The notes under the pieces are model-generated. The model searched no databases, was not told the DNA's origin, and worked only from the letters and a program-made list of their open reading frames with translations. From the NCBI GenBank assembly GCA_965221195.1, contig OZ244864.1:1240001-1304000 (forward strand): a stretch of DNA of 64,000 nucleotides, given 5' to 3'. Positions 18,152-26,128 of this stretch are shown here, one piece after another (within the stretch, counting starts at the first letter, position 1; every line of letters begins with the position of its first letter). The DNA is from Poriferisodalis sp965221195 (GTDB taxonomy: Bacteria; Actinomycetota; Acidimicrobiia; Acidimicrobiales; Poriferisodalaceae). A program made the position numbers and the translations under genes.

Positions 18152-18355
18152 TCAGCTGATAGAGCCTCTGGGAACGATCCAGTCGCAGCGCTGGCCGGTC
18201 ACGCTGGCAATGAGATCGAAGTCGGCATCGTAGTGCAGCAGTGTGAGGCCTTCGGTTTCGGCTGCTGCGGCGATCAACGGTGCCGCAACAGAGCGCACCG
18301 CCTCGTTCGCCAGCCGGGTCAGCACGCTGGTGTCGACCAAATGTGTCAGCGCCAC
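18152..18355 (-). pseudogene. VapC toxin gene with internal deletion
   Basis: The 67-residue frame begins like a PIN toxin (LTHLVDTSVLTRLANEAVR) and ends like one (GLTLLHYDADFDLIASVTGQ.....VPRGS), but about 60 residues normally lying between them are absent. Intact relatives are about 130 residues. The first acidic residue and the last DADFD block remain, while the central acidic positions are lost, so ribonuclease activity is unlikely. The GTG start overlaps the end of the upstream vapB by 10 bp, the normal arrangement for this family. Confidence 0.75.
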
Positions 18356-18540
18356 GCGCTCTCACGATTCTCGAACTCAAAGCTTGCCAGCGTGTCCAGT
18401 GCAGCAGTGACACGTTCGTTTCGGGAAGCGCACGCGCAGTGCAGCGCAGCGTTGACAGTTGCCTTGATGGTGTCGGTGCCGAGTTCGGCTCGGGCTGCCG
18501 ACAGCGCTTCTTCGTCGAGGTCGATCAAGTGTTTTGCCAC
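18346..18540 (-). CDS. VapB-type antitoxin
   Basis: A 64-residue antitoxin (AKHLIDLDEEALSAARAELG, then TIKATVNAAL) of the VapB ribbon-helix-helix type found with VapC. A GTG start is chosen because the conserved strand begins immediately after it. The C-terminus reads ASFEFENRESAWR, the usual toxin-binding end. Its VapC partner is disabled by an internal deletion, so this may be an orphan. Confidence 0.78.
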   Translation of the reverse strand: MAKHLIDLDEEALSAARAELGTDTIKATVNAALHCACASRNERVTAALDTLASFEFENRESAWR

Positions 18541-18619
18541 GAGACACAATATATGCAGAAAGAGCGCCTGTATATACAAATGTGTCAAGCCGATGCCACA
18601 TCCTGCGCGGTTGTCAGCC

Positions 18620-18690
18620 GGTCCAGAGGGAGTTGATGGGTTGCAGTTGGGGGCGGTCCGCCGATTTGTCCCGACTGTGGGCCGGTGTGC
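18620..18690 (-). pseudogene. Second relic of the 3' end of a DUF4143-type ATPase gene
   Basis: The minus strand gives HTGPQSGQIGG and, one base shifted, DRPQLQPINSLWT, which aligns with HTGTQSGKVDDRLQLQPIDSLWT at the end of the intact ATPase. Nucleotide similarity to the 3' end of that gene (16440-16510) is clear, with the core GTTGCAGTTGGRGGCGGTC. Upstream ATPase sequence is absent. Confidence 0.6.
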
Positions 18691-18794
18691 CAACGCGTTT
18701 ACTGTTCCGTGGCGGATCTTCCTGTCAAGCCAACGCCATGAGTGTCGTGGCCGTACCGACTGCAACGCCTCGCCGCAACGGTATGGTGATGAGT

Positions 18795-19055
18795 ATGGCA
18801 ACTCAGAAAGTCACGGTGACACTCGGCGTGGAGCAGGTCGAATCTGTCAAGGCGCTGGTCAAGGCAGGGGACTCGCCGAGCGTCTCGGCGTTCGTGCAGA
18901 GCGCAGTCGGCGCGGCGCTTGACGATGCGTCCGCATGGGGCAGAGTCTTAGCTGAGGCGCTGGAACAGTCGGGCGGGCCGCTCACCCCCGAAGAACGCGA
19001 CTGGGCCGACGCGATGCTCAACGACATCGACTCACATTCCGTGACTGCTGCGTAA
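18795..19055 (+). CDS. Antitoxin of a PIN toxin pair
   Basis: An 86-residue protein: a short strand (TQKVTVTLGVEQVESVKAL) and helix-rich region (SVSAFVQSAVGAALDDA) consistent with a ribbon-helix-helix DNA-binding antitoxin, and an acidic C-terminus (LTPEERDWADAML). Two in-frame ATGs lie 2 and 4 codons upstream. The TAA stop overlaps the ATG of the toxin by one base, showing coupling. Confidence 0.78.
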   Translation: MATQKVTVTLGVEQVESVKALVKAGDSPSVSAFVQSAVGAALDDASAWGRVLAEALEQSGGPLTPEERDWADAMLNDIDSHSVTAA

Positions 19056-19432
19056 TGCCGGGGGTTGTGCTTGATGCTGGCGGGTTGATCGCATTCGAAC
19101 GGGGCCAGCGGTCGGTTGTTGCGCTGCTGACCCGCGCTCAGGAGACTGCTGCTGACATCACGGTTCCCTCGACGGCGCTGGCGCAGACCATTCGCAGACC
19201 AGAGCGCCAAGTGCGGCTAGCGAGACTGTTGCGGTCGCCGAGCACACTCGTCGTTCCACTGGACAGAGCCGACGCGGTCGGCATCGGCCGACTGCTTGCC
19301 GCCAGTGGCACAGCGGACATCGTCGATGCCCATGTCGTGCTGTGCGCCCGTCGCGCCGGTCAGCGCGTCGTGACGTCGGATCCGGAAGACATTCAGCATC
19401 TTGACCCAGCGCTTGAGGTCGTCACGGTGTGA
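19055..19432 (+). CDS. PIN-domain toxin (VapC-like)
   Basis: A 125-residue protein that begins VVLDAGGLIAFERG, the first acidic strand of PIN domains (D with the following G in place of the usual T/S), has the second helix (ADITVPSTALAQTIR), the central aspartate block (ASGTADIVDAHVVLCARR) and the last strand (QRVVTSDPEDIQHL). Those acidic positions would bind the metal of a ribonuclease. Unlike its neighbours, this pair looks intact. Confidence 0.85.
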   Translation: MPGVVLDAGGLIAFERGQRSVVALLTRAQETAADITVPSTALAQTIRRPERQVRLARLLRSPSTLVVPLDRADAVGIGRLLAASGTADIVDAHVVLCARRAGQRVVTSDPEDIQHLDPALEVVTV

Positions 19433-19516
19433 AGTGCCGGAGGACGCGGGGGAGGGCGAGTCAATGTCCGAACTGGAGGCTGGTTGATGCTTGAGCGTCT
19501 TCGCTAATGTCCGCTC

Positions 19517-20719
19517 ATGGACTTTGACTGGCCCGGTGATGACGATCCCCGTCGGATTGCCGTGCGTGACTGGCTCGACGATCACGACGGCAAACCCAGC
19601 CAAGAGGCGCTAGCGCGCGCTGGTTATGTGGCACCGCATTGGCCCAAACCTTGGGGCCTTGCAGCAGACCCCATCACTCAACTGCTGATCGATGAGGAAC
19701 TGGCAACAGCCGGTGTGAAGCGCCTTGCGGGTGGCATTGGGCTGGGCTGGGCCGGGCCAACGATCATCTACGGCGGCACCCAAGCCCAAAAAGACCGCTA
19801 CCTGTGGCCGATCCTTACCGGTGCTGAAGTGTGGTGCCAACTCTTCTCTGAGCCCGACAGCGGCTCCGATCTTGCGGGCCTAGCTACACGGGCAGTGCGA
19901 GACGGAGACCGCTACATCGTTAATGGTTCCAAAATCTGGTCGTCGGGCGCGCACCGCAGCAAGTTCGGCATTCTCATTGCCCGTACCGACCCTGACGTGC
20001 CCAAACACCGGGGCGTGTCGTATTTCATCTGCCCGATGGACGCACCCGGCTTGGAGCTGCGCCCCATCATCGACATGACCACCGCGCATTCGTTCAATCA
20101 GACGTTCTTCACCGACATGGAACTGCCGGTTGACAACCTCATAGGAGACGAGAACGACGGCTGGCGCCTCGCCAAGATCACACTCGGCAACGAGCGAGTG
20201 TCGCTCTCAGGAGAGGGTGCGTTGTGGGGCAGCGGACCCAGCGCCACCGATTTGCTTGATGTTGTGCGGGCCGCGGGCGGGCTGAGCGACCCCGTGCTGC
20301 GCGACCGTGCGGCCCGATTGCACACCGAAGGCGAAGTGCTGCGTCTCATTCGGCTGCGGACGCTCAGCGCCCGGCTGCACGGACGTCAGCCGGGGCCTGA
20401 GGCCAGCGTGCGCAAGGCGCTCGCTGACGACCACGGCCAGCACGTCATGGCATTGGCGAAAGATCTTGCGGGTACTCATGGGCTGCTGGCCGATACAGGG
20501 CCGATGGGCGCTTCGCCGCAGTTCCCCACAGCCCAAGCCGTGGTAGAGGGTTGGAACGGCTGGCACGGCGGCTACTTGTTTAGCCCGGCCTTGACCATCG
20601 GCGGAGGCACCTCAGAGGTGCAGCGCAACATCATCGCTGAGCGGGTGCTGGGCCTTCCCCACGATGTCGACGAACAAGCGGGCAAGTCGTGGGCCGAAAC
20701 CCGCGCCACCCTCACCTAA
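19517..20719 (+). CDS. Acyl-CoA dehydrogenase family protein
   Basis: A 400-residue flavoenzyme, full length for the family. Visible blocks are the FAD/substrate region (WCQLFSEPDSGSDLAGLATRA), the beta domain (YIVNGSKIWSSGAHRS) and the C-terminal helical domain ending with GGTSEVQRNIIAERVLGLP. It oxidises an acyl-CoA to the enoyl-CoA, passing electrons to ETF. The substrate chain is unknown. A convergent enoyl-CoA hydratase gene lies close by, which is consistent with a beta-oxidation or related acyl degradation role. Confidence 0.93.
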   Translation: MDFDWPGDDDPRRIAVRDWLDDHDGKPSQEALARAGYVAPHWPKPWGLAADPITQLLIDEELATAGVKRLAGGIGLGWAGPTIIYGGTQAQKDRYLWPILTGAEVWCQLFSEPDSGSDLAGLATRAVRDGDRYIVNGSKIWSSGAHRSKFGILIARTDPDVPKHRGVSYFICPMDAPGLELRPIIDMTTAHSFNQTFFTDMELPVDNLIGDENDGWRLAKITLGNERVSLSGEGALWGSGPSATDLLDVVRAAGGLSDPVLRDRAARLHTEGEVLRLIRLRTLSARLHGRQPGPEASVRKALADDHGQHVMALAKDLAGTHGLLADTGPMGASPQFPTAQAVVEGWNGWHGGYLFSPALTIGGGTSEVQRNIIAERVLGLPHDVDEQAGKSWAETRATLT

Positions 20720-20745
20720 CCGCTAGCAAAGGGGGAGGGGAGGGG

Positions 20746-21048
20746 ATGCAGCGGCTGGATGCATCGACAAACTGGCGCACTGTCCGTAGCTCGCGCGGCT
20801 TGCGACTGCAGAAGCCCCTTATTGAGGAAACCGGACTAGGCGAGCGTGTCTCGCTGCGTGTCGTGGACGGTGGTGTGCTGATTGAGCCCCGCCCCAAGGC
20901 AAGGGCGGGGTGGGCCGACGCTGCTCGACTGGCCCGCGAACGAGCAGAGGAGACAGAGGAGACAACTGTCGAGTCTTGGCCGCTGACCGGGTTCGACATC
21001 GAGGAGTGGGAATGGAACTCGCGAGATGTTTGTCGACTGACGATGTGA
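20746..21048 (+). CDS. AbrB/MazE-type antitoxin, apparently without its toxin
   Basis: A 100-residue protein. The swapped-hairpin AbrB-like DNA-binding region is seen in RSSRGLRLQKPLIEETGLGERVSLRVVDGGVLIEPRPKAR without a break, followed by an acidic tail (ETEETTVESWPLTGFDIEEWEW) of the kind that binds MazF. A strong purine-rich ribosome site (GGGGAGGGGAGGGG) precedes the ATG. A MazF-like toxin would be expected to start at the overlapping ATGGAACTC, but that frame has no toxin motif and ends after 18 codons. Confidence 0.75.
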   Translation: MQRLDASTNWRTVRSSRGLRLQKPLIEETGLGERVSLRVVDGGVLIEPRPKARAGWADAARLARERAEETEETTVESWPLTGFDIEEWEWNSRDVCRLTM

Positions 21049-21082
21049 CCCAATCAGGAGCCGCCCCAGTTCTGTGCTCGGG

Positions 21083-21880
21083 CTAGCGGCCGGTGAAGGT
21101 CGGAGACCGCTTGTTGAGGAAGGCCCGCACAGCTTCTTTGGTGTCATCGGTGCTGAAGTTCAGCGCTTGAGCTGTGCCCTCGGCGTCAAGCGCGGTGGCG
21201 AAGTCGGCTGAGGCGTTCAGCGTGAGCAGTCGCTTGGTCATTGCCAGCGCAAGAGGCGGCCCGGCGGCGAGCCGATTGGCCCAGTCGTCCACGAAGGCGC
21301 CAAGGTCGCCGTGAGGCACCACCTTGTTGACGATGCCGAACTCTTCGGCCTGCTTGGCATCGATGACGTCTGCGAAGAATGCCAACTCTTTTGCACGGTG
21401 CAGACCGACGAGACGCGGCAAAATCCACGAGCCGCCGAAGTCGATGGTCAGGCCGCGCCGGGCAAAAATCTCGCTGAAGCGAGCTTGGTCGGAGGCGACG
21501 ATCAGGTCGCACGCCAAGGCGAGATTCATGCCCGCGCCAGCGGCCACACCGTTCACTTTGGCGATCACGGGAACCATGATCGAATAGAGCGCCGACACTG
21601 TCTGATGAATCACGTTCATGTTCTGCAGCGGATGCGGCCGCACACCGCCGTCACCGTCGTCGGGACCTAGGTCGGCGCCGCTGCAGAACCCGTCACCGGC
21701 ACCGGTCATCACCACGCAGCGCACAGTGGGATCGCCGCCAAGTTCGTTCCACGTCTCGCGCAGATCGGTGAACATCTGCGGGTTTGCAGCGTTGAGACGT
21801 TGAGGCCGATTCATCGTGACGGTGACGACACCGTTGTCAGCCGCGTCGATGATGAGTGTTTCAAGTTCCGTCGATTCCAT
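21083..21880 (-). CDS. Enoyl-CoA hydratase/isomerase family protein
   Basis: A 265-residue crotonase-fold enzyme. NRPQRLNAANPQM, the oxyanion hole block CVVMTGAGDGFCSGADL and the second block KVNGVAAGAGMNLALACDLIVAS are present; the catalytic Glu region reads FSEIFARRGLTIDFGG. The ATG of MESTELETLIID is preferred over upstream in-frame starts because it matches the usual length. It hydrates enoyl-CoA thioesters or acts as an isomerase; exact specificity is uncertain. It converges with the MazE-type gene. Confidence 0.92.
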   Translation of the reverse strand: MESTELETLIIDAADNGVVTVTMNRPQRLNAANPQMFTDLRETWNELGGDPTVRCVVMTGAGDGFCSGADLGPDDGDGGVRPHPLQNMNVIHQTVSALYSIMVPVIAKVNGVAAGAGMNLALACDLIVASDQARFSEIFARRGLTIDFGGSWILPRLVGLHRAKELAFFADVIDAKQAEEFGIVNKVVPHGDLGAFVDDWANRLAAGPPLALAMTKRLLTLNASADFATALDAEGTAQALNFSTDDTKEAVRAFLNKRSPTFTGR

Positions 21881-21934
21881 GAACAGCAACGCTAGTAGCA
21901 AGCCCTGTGCTGCATCCGGTGGGCCCAGCAGCGC

Positions 21935-22012
21935 TGCTGGGAGCCCGTTGCTGCAAGGAGCCCGTTGCTGCAAGGAGCCCAGTACTGCGGGCAGCCCAGT
22001 GCTGCAAGAAGC
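21935..22012. repeat. Short GC-rich tandem repeats between cobO and the enoyl-CoA hydratase gene
   Basis: GAGCCCGTTGCTGCAAG occurs twice in tandem, followed by two diverged copies (AGCCCAGTACTGCGGGC and AGCCCAGTGCTGCAAG). A small palindrome, AGCAGCGCTGCT, stands at the left. The unit is about 17 bp; it fills the 130-bp gap between two minus-strand genes. Confidence 0.6.
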
Positions 22013-22624
22013 TCAGTAGTCGATGCCTTTTTTGGCGCGAATGCCTGAGTCGTAGGCGTGCTTGGTTTTGACCATCTCGGTGACGGTGTCTGCGAGGTCA
22101 ATCATCCATTCCGGAGCGTCGCGGCCTGTCAGCACGAGCGAAACGTGTTTGGGTCGGCTGCGGAACGTCTCTTCCACCTCGGCGGCATCGATCCAGCCCC
22201 AGTTCAGCGGGTAGGTGATCTCGTCGAAGATCACCAACCGGTGGTTGCCAGCCAGTACAAGAGCCTTGCCGTGCCGCCACGCCTCGCGAGCTTCGGCCTC
22301 GTCTCGTGTGAGGTCGTCGCTGTCCCAAGTGAAGCCCTCACCGAGCGACCAGAAGTCGATGCCCAACGGTTCGGCCATCATCTGCTCGCCTGTCACCCAG
22401 TTGTCAGATTTCAAGAACTGCACAACAGCAACGGGCCAGTCCCGCGCCCGTGCCCGCATCGCCGTGCCGAACGCTGCGGATGATTTGCCTTTGCCGTCGC
22501 CGGTATTCACCACCACCAAGCTGCTAGGGGTCCGCAGCCCGTCGGGACGCGGATCCTCGGTGGGTGGATCCTCGGTGGACCCAGCATCGTTAGGCCCAGC
22601 GTTGTCGGATTGTGATGCGTTCAT
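22013..22624 (-). CDS. cobO: Corrinoid adenosyltransferase (CobO/CobA type)
   Basis: A 203-residue enzyme that adds the adenosyl group from ATP to cob(I)alamin or cobyrinate diamide to make the active coenzyme. The P-loop NTGDGKGKSSAAFG is characteristic, followed by VAVVQFLKSDNW, LVIFDEITYPLNWGW and VLTGRDAPEW, all matching CobO/BtuR. The ATG overlaps the stop of the ABC ATPase gene (ATGA). Its place at the end of a B12 uptake operon means imported cobalamin can be converted at once to adenosylcobalamin. Confidence 0.93.
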   Translation of the reverse strand: MNASQSDNAGPNDAGSTEDPPTEDPRPDGLRTPSSLVVVNTGDGKGKSSAAFGTAMRARARDWPVAVVQFLKSDNWVTGEQMMAEPLGIDFWSLGEGFTWDSDDLTRDEAEAREAWRHGKALVLAGNHRLVIFDEITYPLNWGWIDAAEVEETFRSRPKHVSLVLTGRDAPEWMIDLADTVTEMVKTKHAYDSGIRAKKGIDY

Positions 22625-23574
22625 AAGGTGTCTCCATTCTGAGTGGTTTGTGCGGTGAGGGGCCGTGCAGCCAACGCATCGGCTGCGGGCGCGTTGGCCG
22701 CGGGCGCTGTTGTGGCGGGAATGATCACCGGACCTTCGGGGTCGTCAATCACCCGAACTTCGGCGTCGAAGTGGTGTGCGATGTTGGCGACGGTCAGCAC
22801 TTGGCGAGGGGTGCCCCGTAGCGCAATGGTGCCGCCCGCCAAGATGGCCACATAGTCGCCGTAGCGGGCTGCGAGCGTCAGGTCGTGCAGCGTGGCGATA
22901 ACGGTGAGGCCGCGTTCGCGCCGCAGCTCATCAACGAGGTTGAGTACGTCCTGCTGGTGCCCGAGGTCCAGCGCCACAGTTGGTTCGTCAAGCAGCAGTA
23001 CATCGGCCCGCTGGGTGAGCGCCCTCGCTAGCACCGCACGCTGGCGCTCCCCGCCCGACAGAGACTGCACGGCACGATTGCCGAAACCGGCGAGGTCGAG
23101 GCGTTCAAGCACTTCAGCGGCGATCTTGCGGTCGGCCGGTGTTTCGTCGGCAAAAATGCTGCGATGAGGCGTGCGGCCTAGCAGCACGTAGTCGGCAACG
23201 AGCATGCCTTTGGGGATTACTGGTGTCTGTGGCACGTAGGCGATCTTGCGAGCTCGTTCCACCGACCGCAGTTTCGTGTGGCCTTTGATGCTGACATCGC
23301 CGTCGTAGCTCACGAGGCCCAGCACGGCCCGCAACAAAGTGGTCTTGCCCGCTCCGTTCGGCCCGATGATGTTAACCCACTCACCGTCGGCTACATCGAG
23401 ATCAACGCCAACGAGGACATCGGTTCTGTCGAGCCGCACGGCGACCGAGGCCAAGCGCACCGCAGGCTGCGCTGCACCCCGATTGCTCACCGTGGTCTTG
23501 CTTGCCGTGGTTGTGCTCGCCGTGGTCGGTTTGGCACGCCGACCAAGCGTCAGCCCTTGCACGGAGGGGTTCAC
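22621..23574 (-). CDS. Cobalamin ABC transporter ATP-binding protein (BtuD-like)
   Basis: A 317-residue ABC ATPase of the siderophore/B12 importer group. Walker A is GPNGAGKTTLL, the Q-loop lies in VPQTPVIPKG, the signature is LSGGERQRAVLARAL, Walker B is VLLLDEPTVALDLGH and the switch His is in ATLHDLTLA. About 40 low-complexity Thr/Ala/Ser residues precede the domain and the C-terminus has an Ala/Pro-rich extension. The GTG start overlaps the permease stop (GTGA). B12 specificity is inferred from the riboswitch and cobO. Confidence 0.9.
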   Translation of the reverse strand: MNPSVQGLTLGRRAKPTTASTTTASKTTVSNRGAAQPAVRLASVAVRLDRTDVLVGVDLDVADGEWVNIIGPNGAGKTTLLRAVLGLVSYDGDVSIKGHTKLRSVERARKIAYVPQTPVIPKGMLVADYVLLGRTPHRSIFADETPADRKIAAEVLERLDLAGFGNRAVQSLSGGERQRAVLARALTQRADVLLLDEPTVALDLGHQQDVLNLVDELRRERGLTVIATLHDLTLAARYGDYVAILAGGTIALRGTPRQVLTVANIAHHFDAEVRVIDDPEGPVIIPATTAPAANAPAADALAARPLTAQTTQNGDTL

Positions 23575-24674
23575 CAGATCTCCCGTCTGCTTGTCCGCAG
23601 CACGAACACGAAGAACGGCGCCCCCAAAAACGCAGTGACCACACCGATCGGCAGTTCGGCAGGTGAGAGCACCGTGCGCGCAGTGAGATCGGCGAGCACT
23701 AGGAATGCTGCACCGAACAGCACCGAGAGGGGTATCAGCACGCGGTTGCTGGTACCGAAGATCAGCCGGATTGCGTGCGGCACGATGATGCCAACGAAGC
23801 TGATCAGCCCGCTCACCGACACCGCAGCGGCCGCACCGAGCGACGCTGCGAGCAAGACGATCAGCCGTATCCGGCGGGGGTTGAGGCCGAGCGCTGCGGC
23901 TTCCTCGTCTCCCACAGCAAGCACGTCGAGTGCCCGCCGGTAGCGCAGCACGATGGCCGTGGTCACCAAGAAGTAGGGCAGCAGCAGCATCGGCTCGGCC
24001 CAGCCCGAGGTAGCGATCCGGCCAAGCAGCCACGCCAGGATCCGCCGGAACGCATCTGCGTTTGCCTGCAGTAGGTAGGTCTGGCAGGCTGCCAGAAAGC
24101 TCGCAACCGCTATCCCCGCCAGAATCAGCGATGCTGTCGAACGTCCCCCGATGTGGCCGGCGAGGTACGCAACAGCCACTGCGCCGAGCGCCCCACCGAA
24201 TGCCGCGACGGGAACTAGGTCGAACATGCCGGCCCCGTCGCCTGCATCGCTAACGATGGCGATTGTGGCTCCCAGTCCGGCGCCGGAAGCGATGCCGAGC
24301 AGGTACGGGTCGGCGAGAGGGTTTCGGAACGCTGCCTGATACGTGGCTCCGCTCATGGCGAGCGTTGCTCCTACCAGCAATCCCAGCACGACTCGGGGCA
24401 GTCGGATGTCGGTGACGATTGCTTTGTGGGTGTCCCCGAGACCCGACTCAATTGCGATGCCGGGGAGCAGATCGGCTAACTCCATGAGCACACGCGGCAC
24501 CGCTATGCCAGCGGGACCAATGGTGAGTCCTGCGATGGCAGCGATGATGACAGCGGCGACACCGGCTATAAGCGCGCGGGCCCCCAGTCTCGAAGCTTGC
24601 AGCCCAACAACGTGGCTGTCTGCGTTGTTTCCTGCGTCGTTTTCTGTGTCGCCTGAGGTGCTGATGTCACCCAT
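23571..24674 (-). CDS. Cobalamin ABC transporter permease (BtuC/FecCD family)
   Basis: A 367-residue integral membrane protein with about ten hydrophobic segments. Family blocks are LPRVVLGLLVGATLAMSG, NPLADPYLLGIASGAGLGA, and GLISFVGIIVPHAIRLIFG near the ATPase-coupling helix. The ATG (MGDISTSG) lies 13 bp after the end of the binding-protein gene, and a longer in-frame extension would overlap that gene, so it is rejected. It forms the channel of the importer. Confidence 0.9.
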   Translation of the reverse strand: MGDISTSGDTENDAGNNADSHVVGLQASRLGARALIAGVAAVIIAAIAGLTIGPAGIAVPRVLMELADLLPGIAIESGLGDTHKAIVTDIRLPRVVLGLLVGATLAMSGATYQAAFRNPLADPYLLGIASGAGLGATIAIVSDAGDGAGMFDLVPVAAFGGALGAVAVAYLAGHIGGRSTASLILAGIAVASFLAACQTYLLQANADAFRRILAWLLGRIATSGWAEPMLLLPYFLVTTAIVLRYRRALDVLAVGDEEAAALGLNPRRIRLIVLLAASLGAAAAVSVSGLISFVGIIVPHAIRLIFGTSNRVLIPLSVLFGAAFLVLADLTARTVLSPAELPIGVVTAFLGAPFFVFVLRTSRREIW

Positions 24675-24687
24675 GGCTAGGCACCGG

Positions 24688-25773
24688 TCAGTTCGCTGCG
24701 TCGACTGAGACGATGGCATCGGAGATTGCCGCGATGAACTCCACGAGGCGTGGTCCCCAACGCGACACGATGTCGTCGTTAAGTTCAAAGACCCGGTTGT
24801 TCTGCACTGCGCTCAGCAGGCCCCAGCCGGCGCGAGCGGCGACCGTCTCGGCGTTCTGGCCGCAGCACAGCGTGTCGGCTAAGAAGATCAAATCGGGATC
24901 GGCATCAACGATGTATTCGTCGTTGAGCTGCGGATAGCCGTATGAACTGCCGTCGGAGTCGGCCGGGTCGGCGATGTTGTCGAGCCCGAACAGCGAGTAC
25001 ACCCCTCCGATGAAGGTGCTGCTAGTTACCGAGTACAGGCCGTCGTCAAGTTCGTGGTAGTAGGTCAGCCCCGAGGCATCGGGAGCGGCGTCGATGAGGG
25101 TGGCGATCTCGCTTTGCATCTGTGAGATCAGCGCAGCCGCTTCGTCGGTCTGCTCGGTGGTTTCGCCGAACTCGCCGATTTGCACGTATACGTCGTCAAG
25201 AGTGACAGGAGCGTCGATGGTTAGCACTGCGATGCCCGCCGATGCGAGGTTGGCCTCGATGTCGCCATCGCTGCCCATCACGACGAGGTCGGGGTTGTAT
25301 GAGGCAATGGCTTCGACGTTTGGCTGCCAGCCGCTCAGGTCGGTAACGGGGGCCTCAGGCGGGTAGTAGGAGAACTCATCAACCGCCACCACGCGGCTTC
25401 CAGCGCCGATTGCGAACAAAATTTCGGTACCTGTGGGCGAGATCGACACAATCCGCTCATATCGGTAGTCGGTATCGGCAGCCGCAGGCTCGGTGCCAGA
25501 TGCAGCGTCGCCGGTCGGCTCTGAGGCGTCTTGGGTGTTTTCGGTTTCCTCTCCCTCCTCGGCAGTGTTGGCAGGGTCGGCAGTGGTTGCCGGTGCTGCT
25601 GTCTCAGCAGGCGGTTCAAGTTCGGTGTCGGCCGCAGCATCGGCGGCTAGTACAGGCTCTGAGCTGTCGTTGGCGGTGTCGTCGCCTCCGCAGGCAGAGG
25701 CCAGCAAGAGCGCGGCTGCCAGTTTCCACAGCAGACGCAGCAGTTTTGCCCGCTTGGTTGCAGGACGGTTCAT
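24688..25773 (-). CDS. Cobalamin ABC transporter substrate-binding lipoprotein (BtuF-like)
   Basis: A 361-residue lipoprotein. The signal sequence ends in a lipobox (LLLASAC, Cys at about 28), followed by an acidic Ser/Thr/Glu-rich linker of about 100 residues and a class III periplasmic-binding fold (RIVSISPTGTEILFAIGAGSRVVAVDEFS, VEAIASYNPDLVVM, DPDLIFLA). It should capture corrinoids outside the membrane. First gene of the operon; the riboswitch lies in its 5' leader. Confidence 0.9.
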   Translation of the reverse strand: MNRPATKRAKLLRLLWKLAAALLLASACGGDDTANDSSEPVLAADAAADTELEPPAETAAPATTADPANTAEEGEETENTQDASEPTGDAASGTEPAAADTDYRYERIVSISPTGTEILFAIGAGSRVVAVDEFSYYPPEAPVTDLSGWQPNVEAIASYNPDLVVMGSDGDIEANLASAGIAVLTIDAPVTLDDVYVQIGEFGETTEQTDEAAALISQMQSEIATLIDAAPDASGLTYYHELDDGLYSVTSSTFIGGVYSLFGLDNIADPADSDGSSYGYPQLNDEYIVDADPDLIFLADTLCCGQNAETVAARAGWGLLSAVQNNRVFELNDDIVSRWGPRLVEFIAAISDAIVSVDAAN

Positions 25774-25854
25774 GTCTTTCTCCCTTCTGCTCGAGTACTG
25801 GGCCGAGCAGCGGGAGCACCGCCGCACGATCCGCTCCTTGCCTCGAGGAATCGG

Positions 25855-25970
25855 TTCGTGGATGGCAGCCGGGAGGCGACCGGACTCGTCCCCTCGCAGG
25901 GGCATCACCGTTGCGGGACAGTTCCGGGATCTCACCGGCTTCGCTCACGACAACCGGGCTTGATTCTATT
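25855..25970 (-). promoter_or_regulatory. Cobalamin (adenosylcobalamin) riboswitch
   Basis: On the minus strand, about 90 bases before the lipoprotein ATG, are the hallmarks of the cobalamin riboswitch: AAGCCGGTGAGATCC, then CTGTCCCGCAACGGTGA, then GAGTCCGGTCGCCT with a closing CCGGC. These align with the conserved GCCGGTG, the CCCGCAACtGTGA core and the B12 box. When the coenzyme is bound the downstream uptake operon should be shut off. No uridine-rich terminator is obvious before the start, so control may be at translation. Boundaries are approximate. Confidence 0.85.
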
Positions 25971-26128
25971 CGCTCAGCCCACAGCTCAGGCAACGCAGCC
26001 TCGTCATACGTGGCAAGTGAGGCAGAGCCGGTCAGACCCACATATACCGAAAGTAATTGAAAATGATTTTGCGAGTCGAGGCGCGTCGTCTACTGTCCGC
26101 GGCAGATAGCCGTCGGAAGGAATCCGTG

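Noticed and set aside
23402..24033. Longer N-terminal extension of the B12 ABC ATPase frame up to 24033.
   Set aside because: It would overlap the permease gene by 460 bp and has no ABC similarity. The GTG at 23574 overlaps the permease stop in the usual way.
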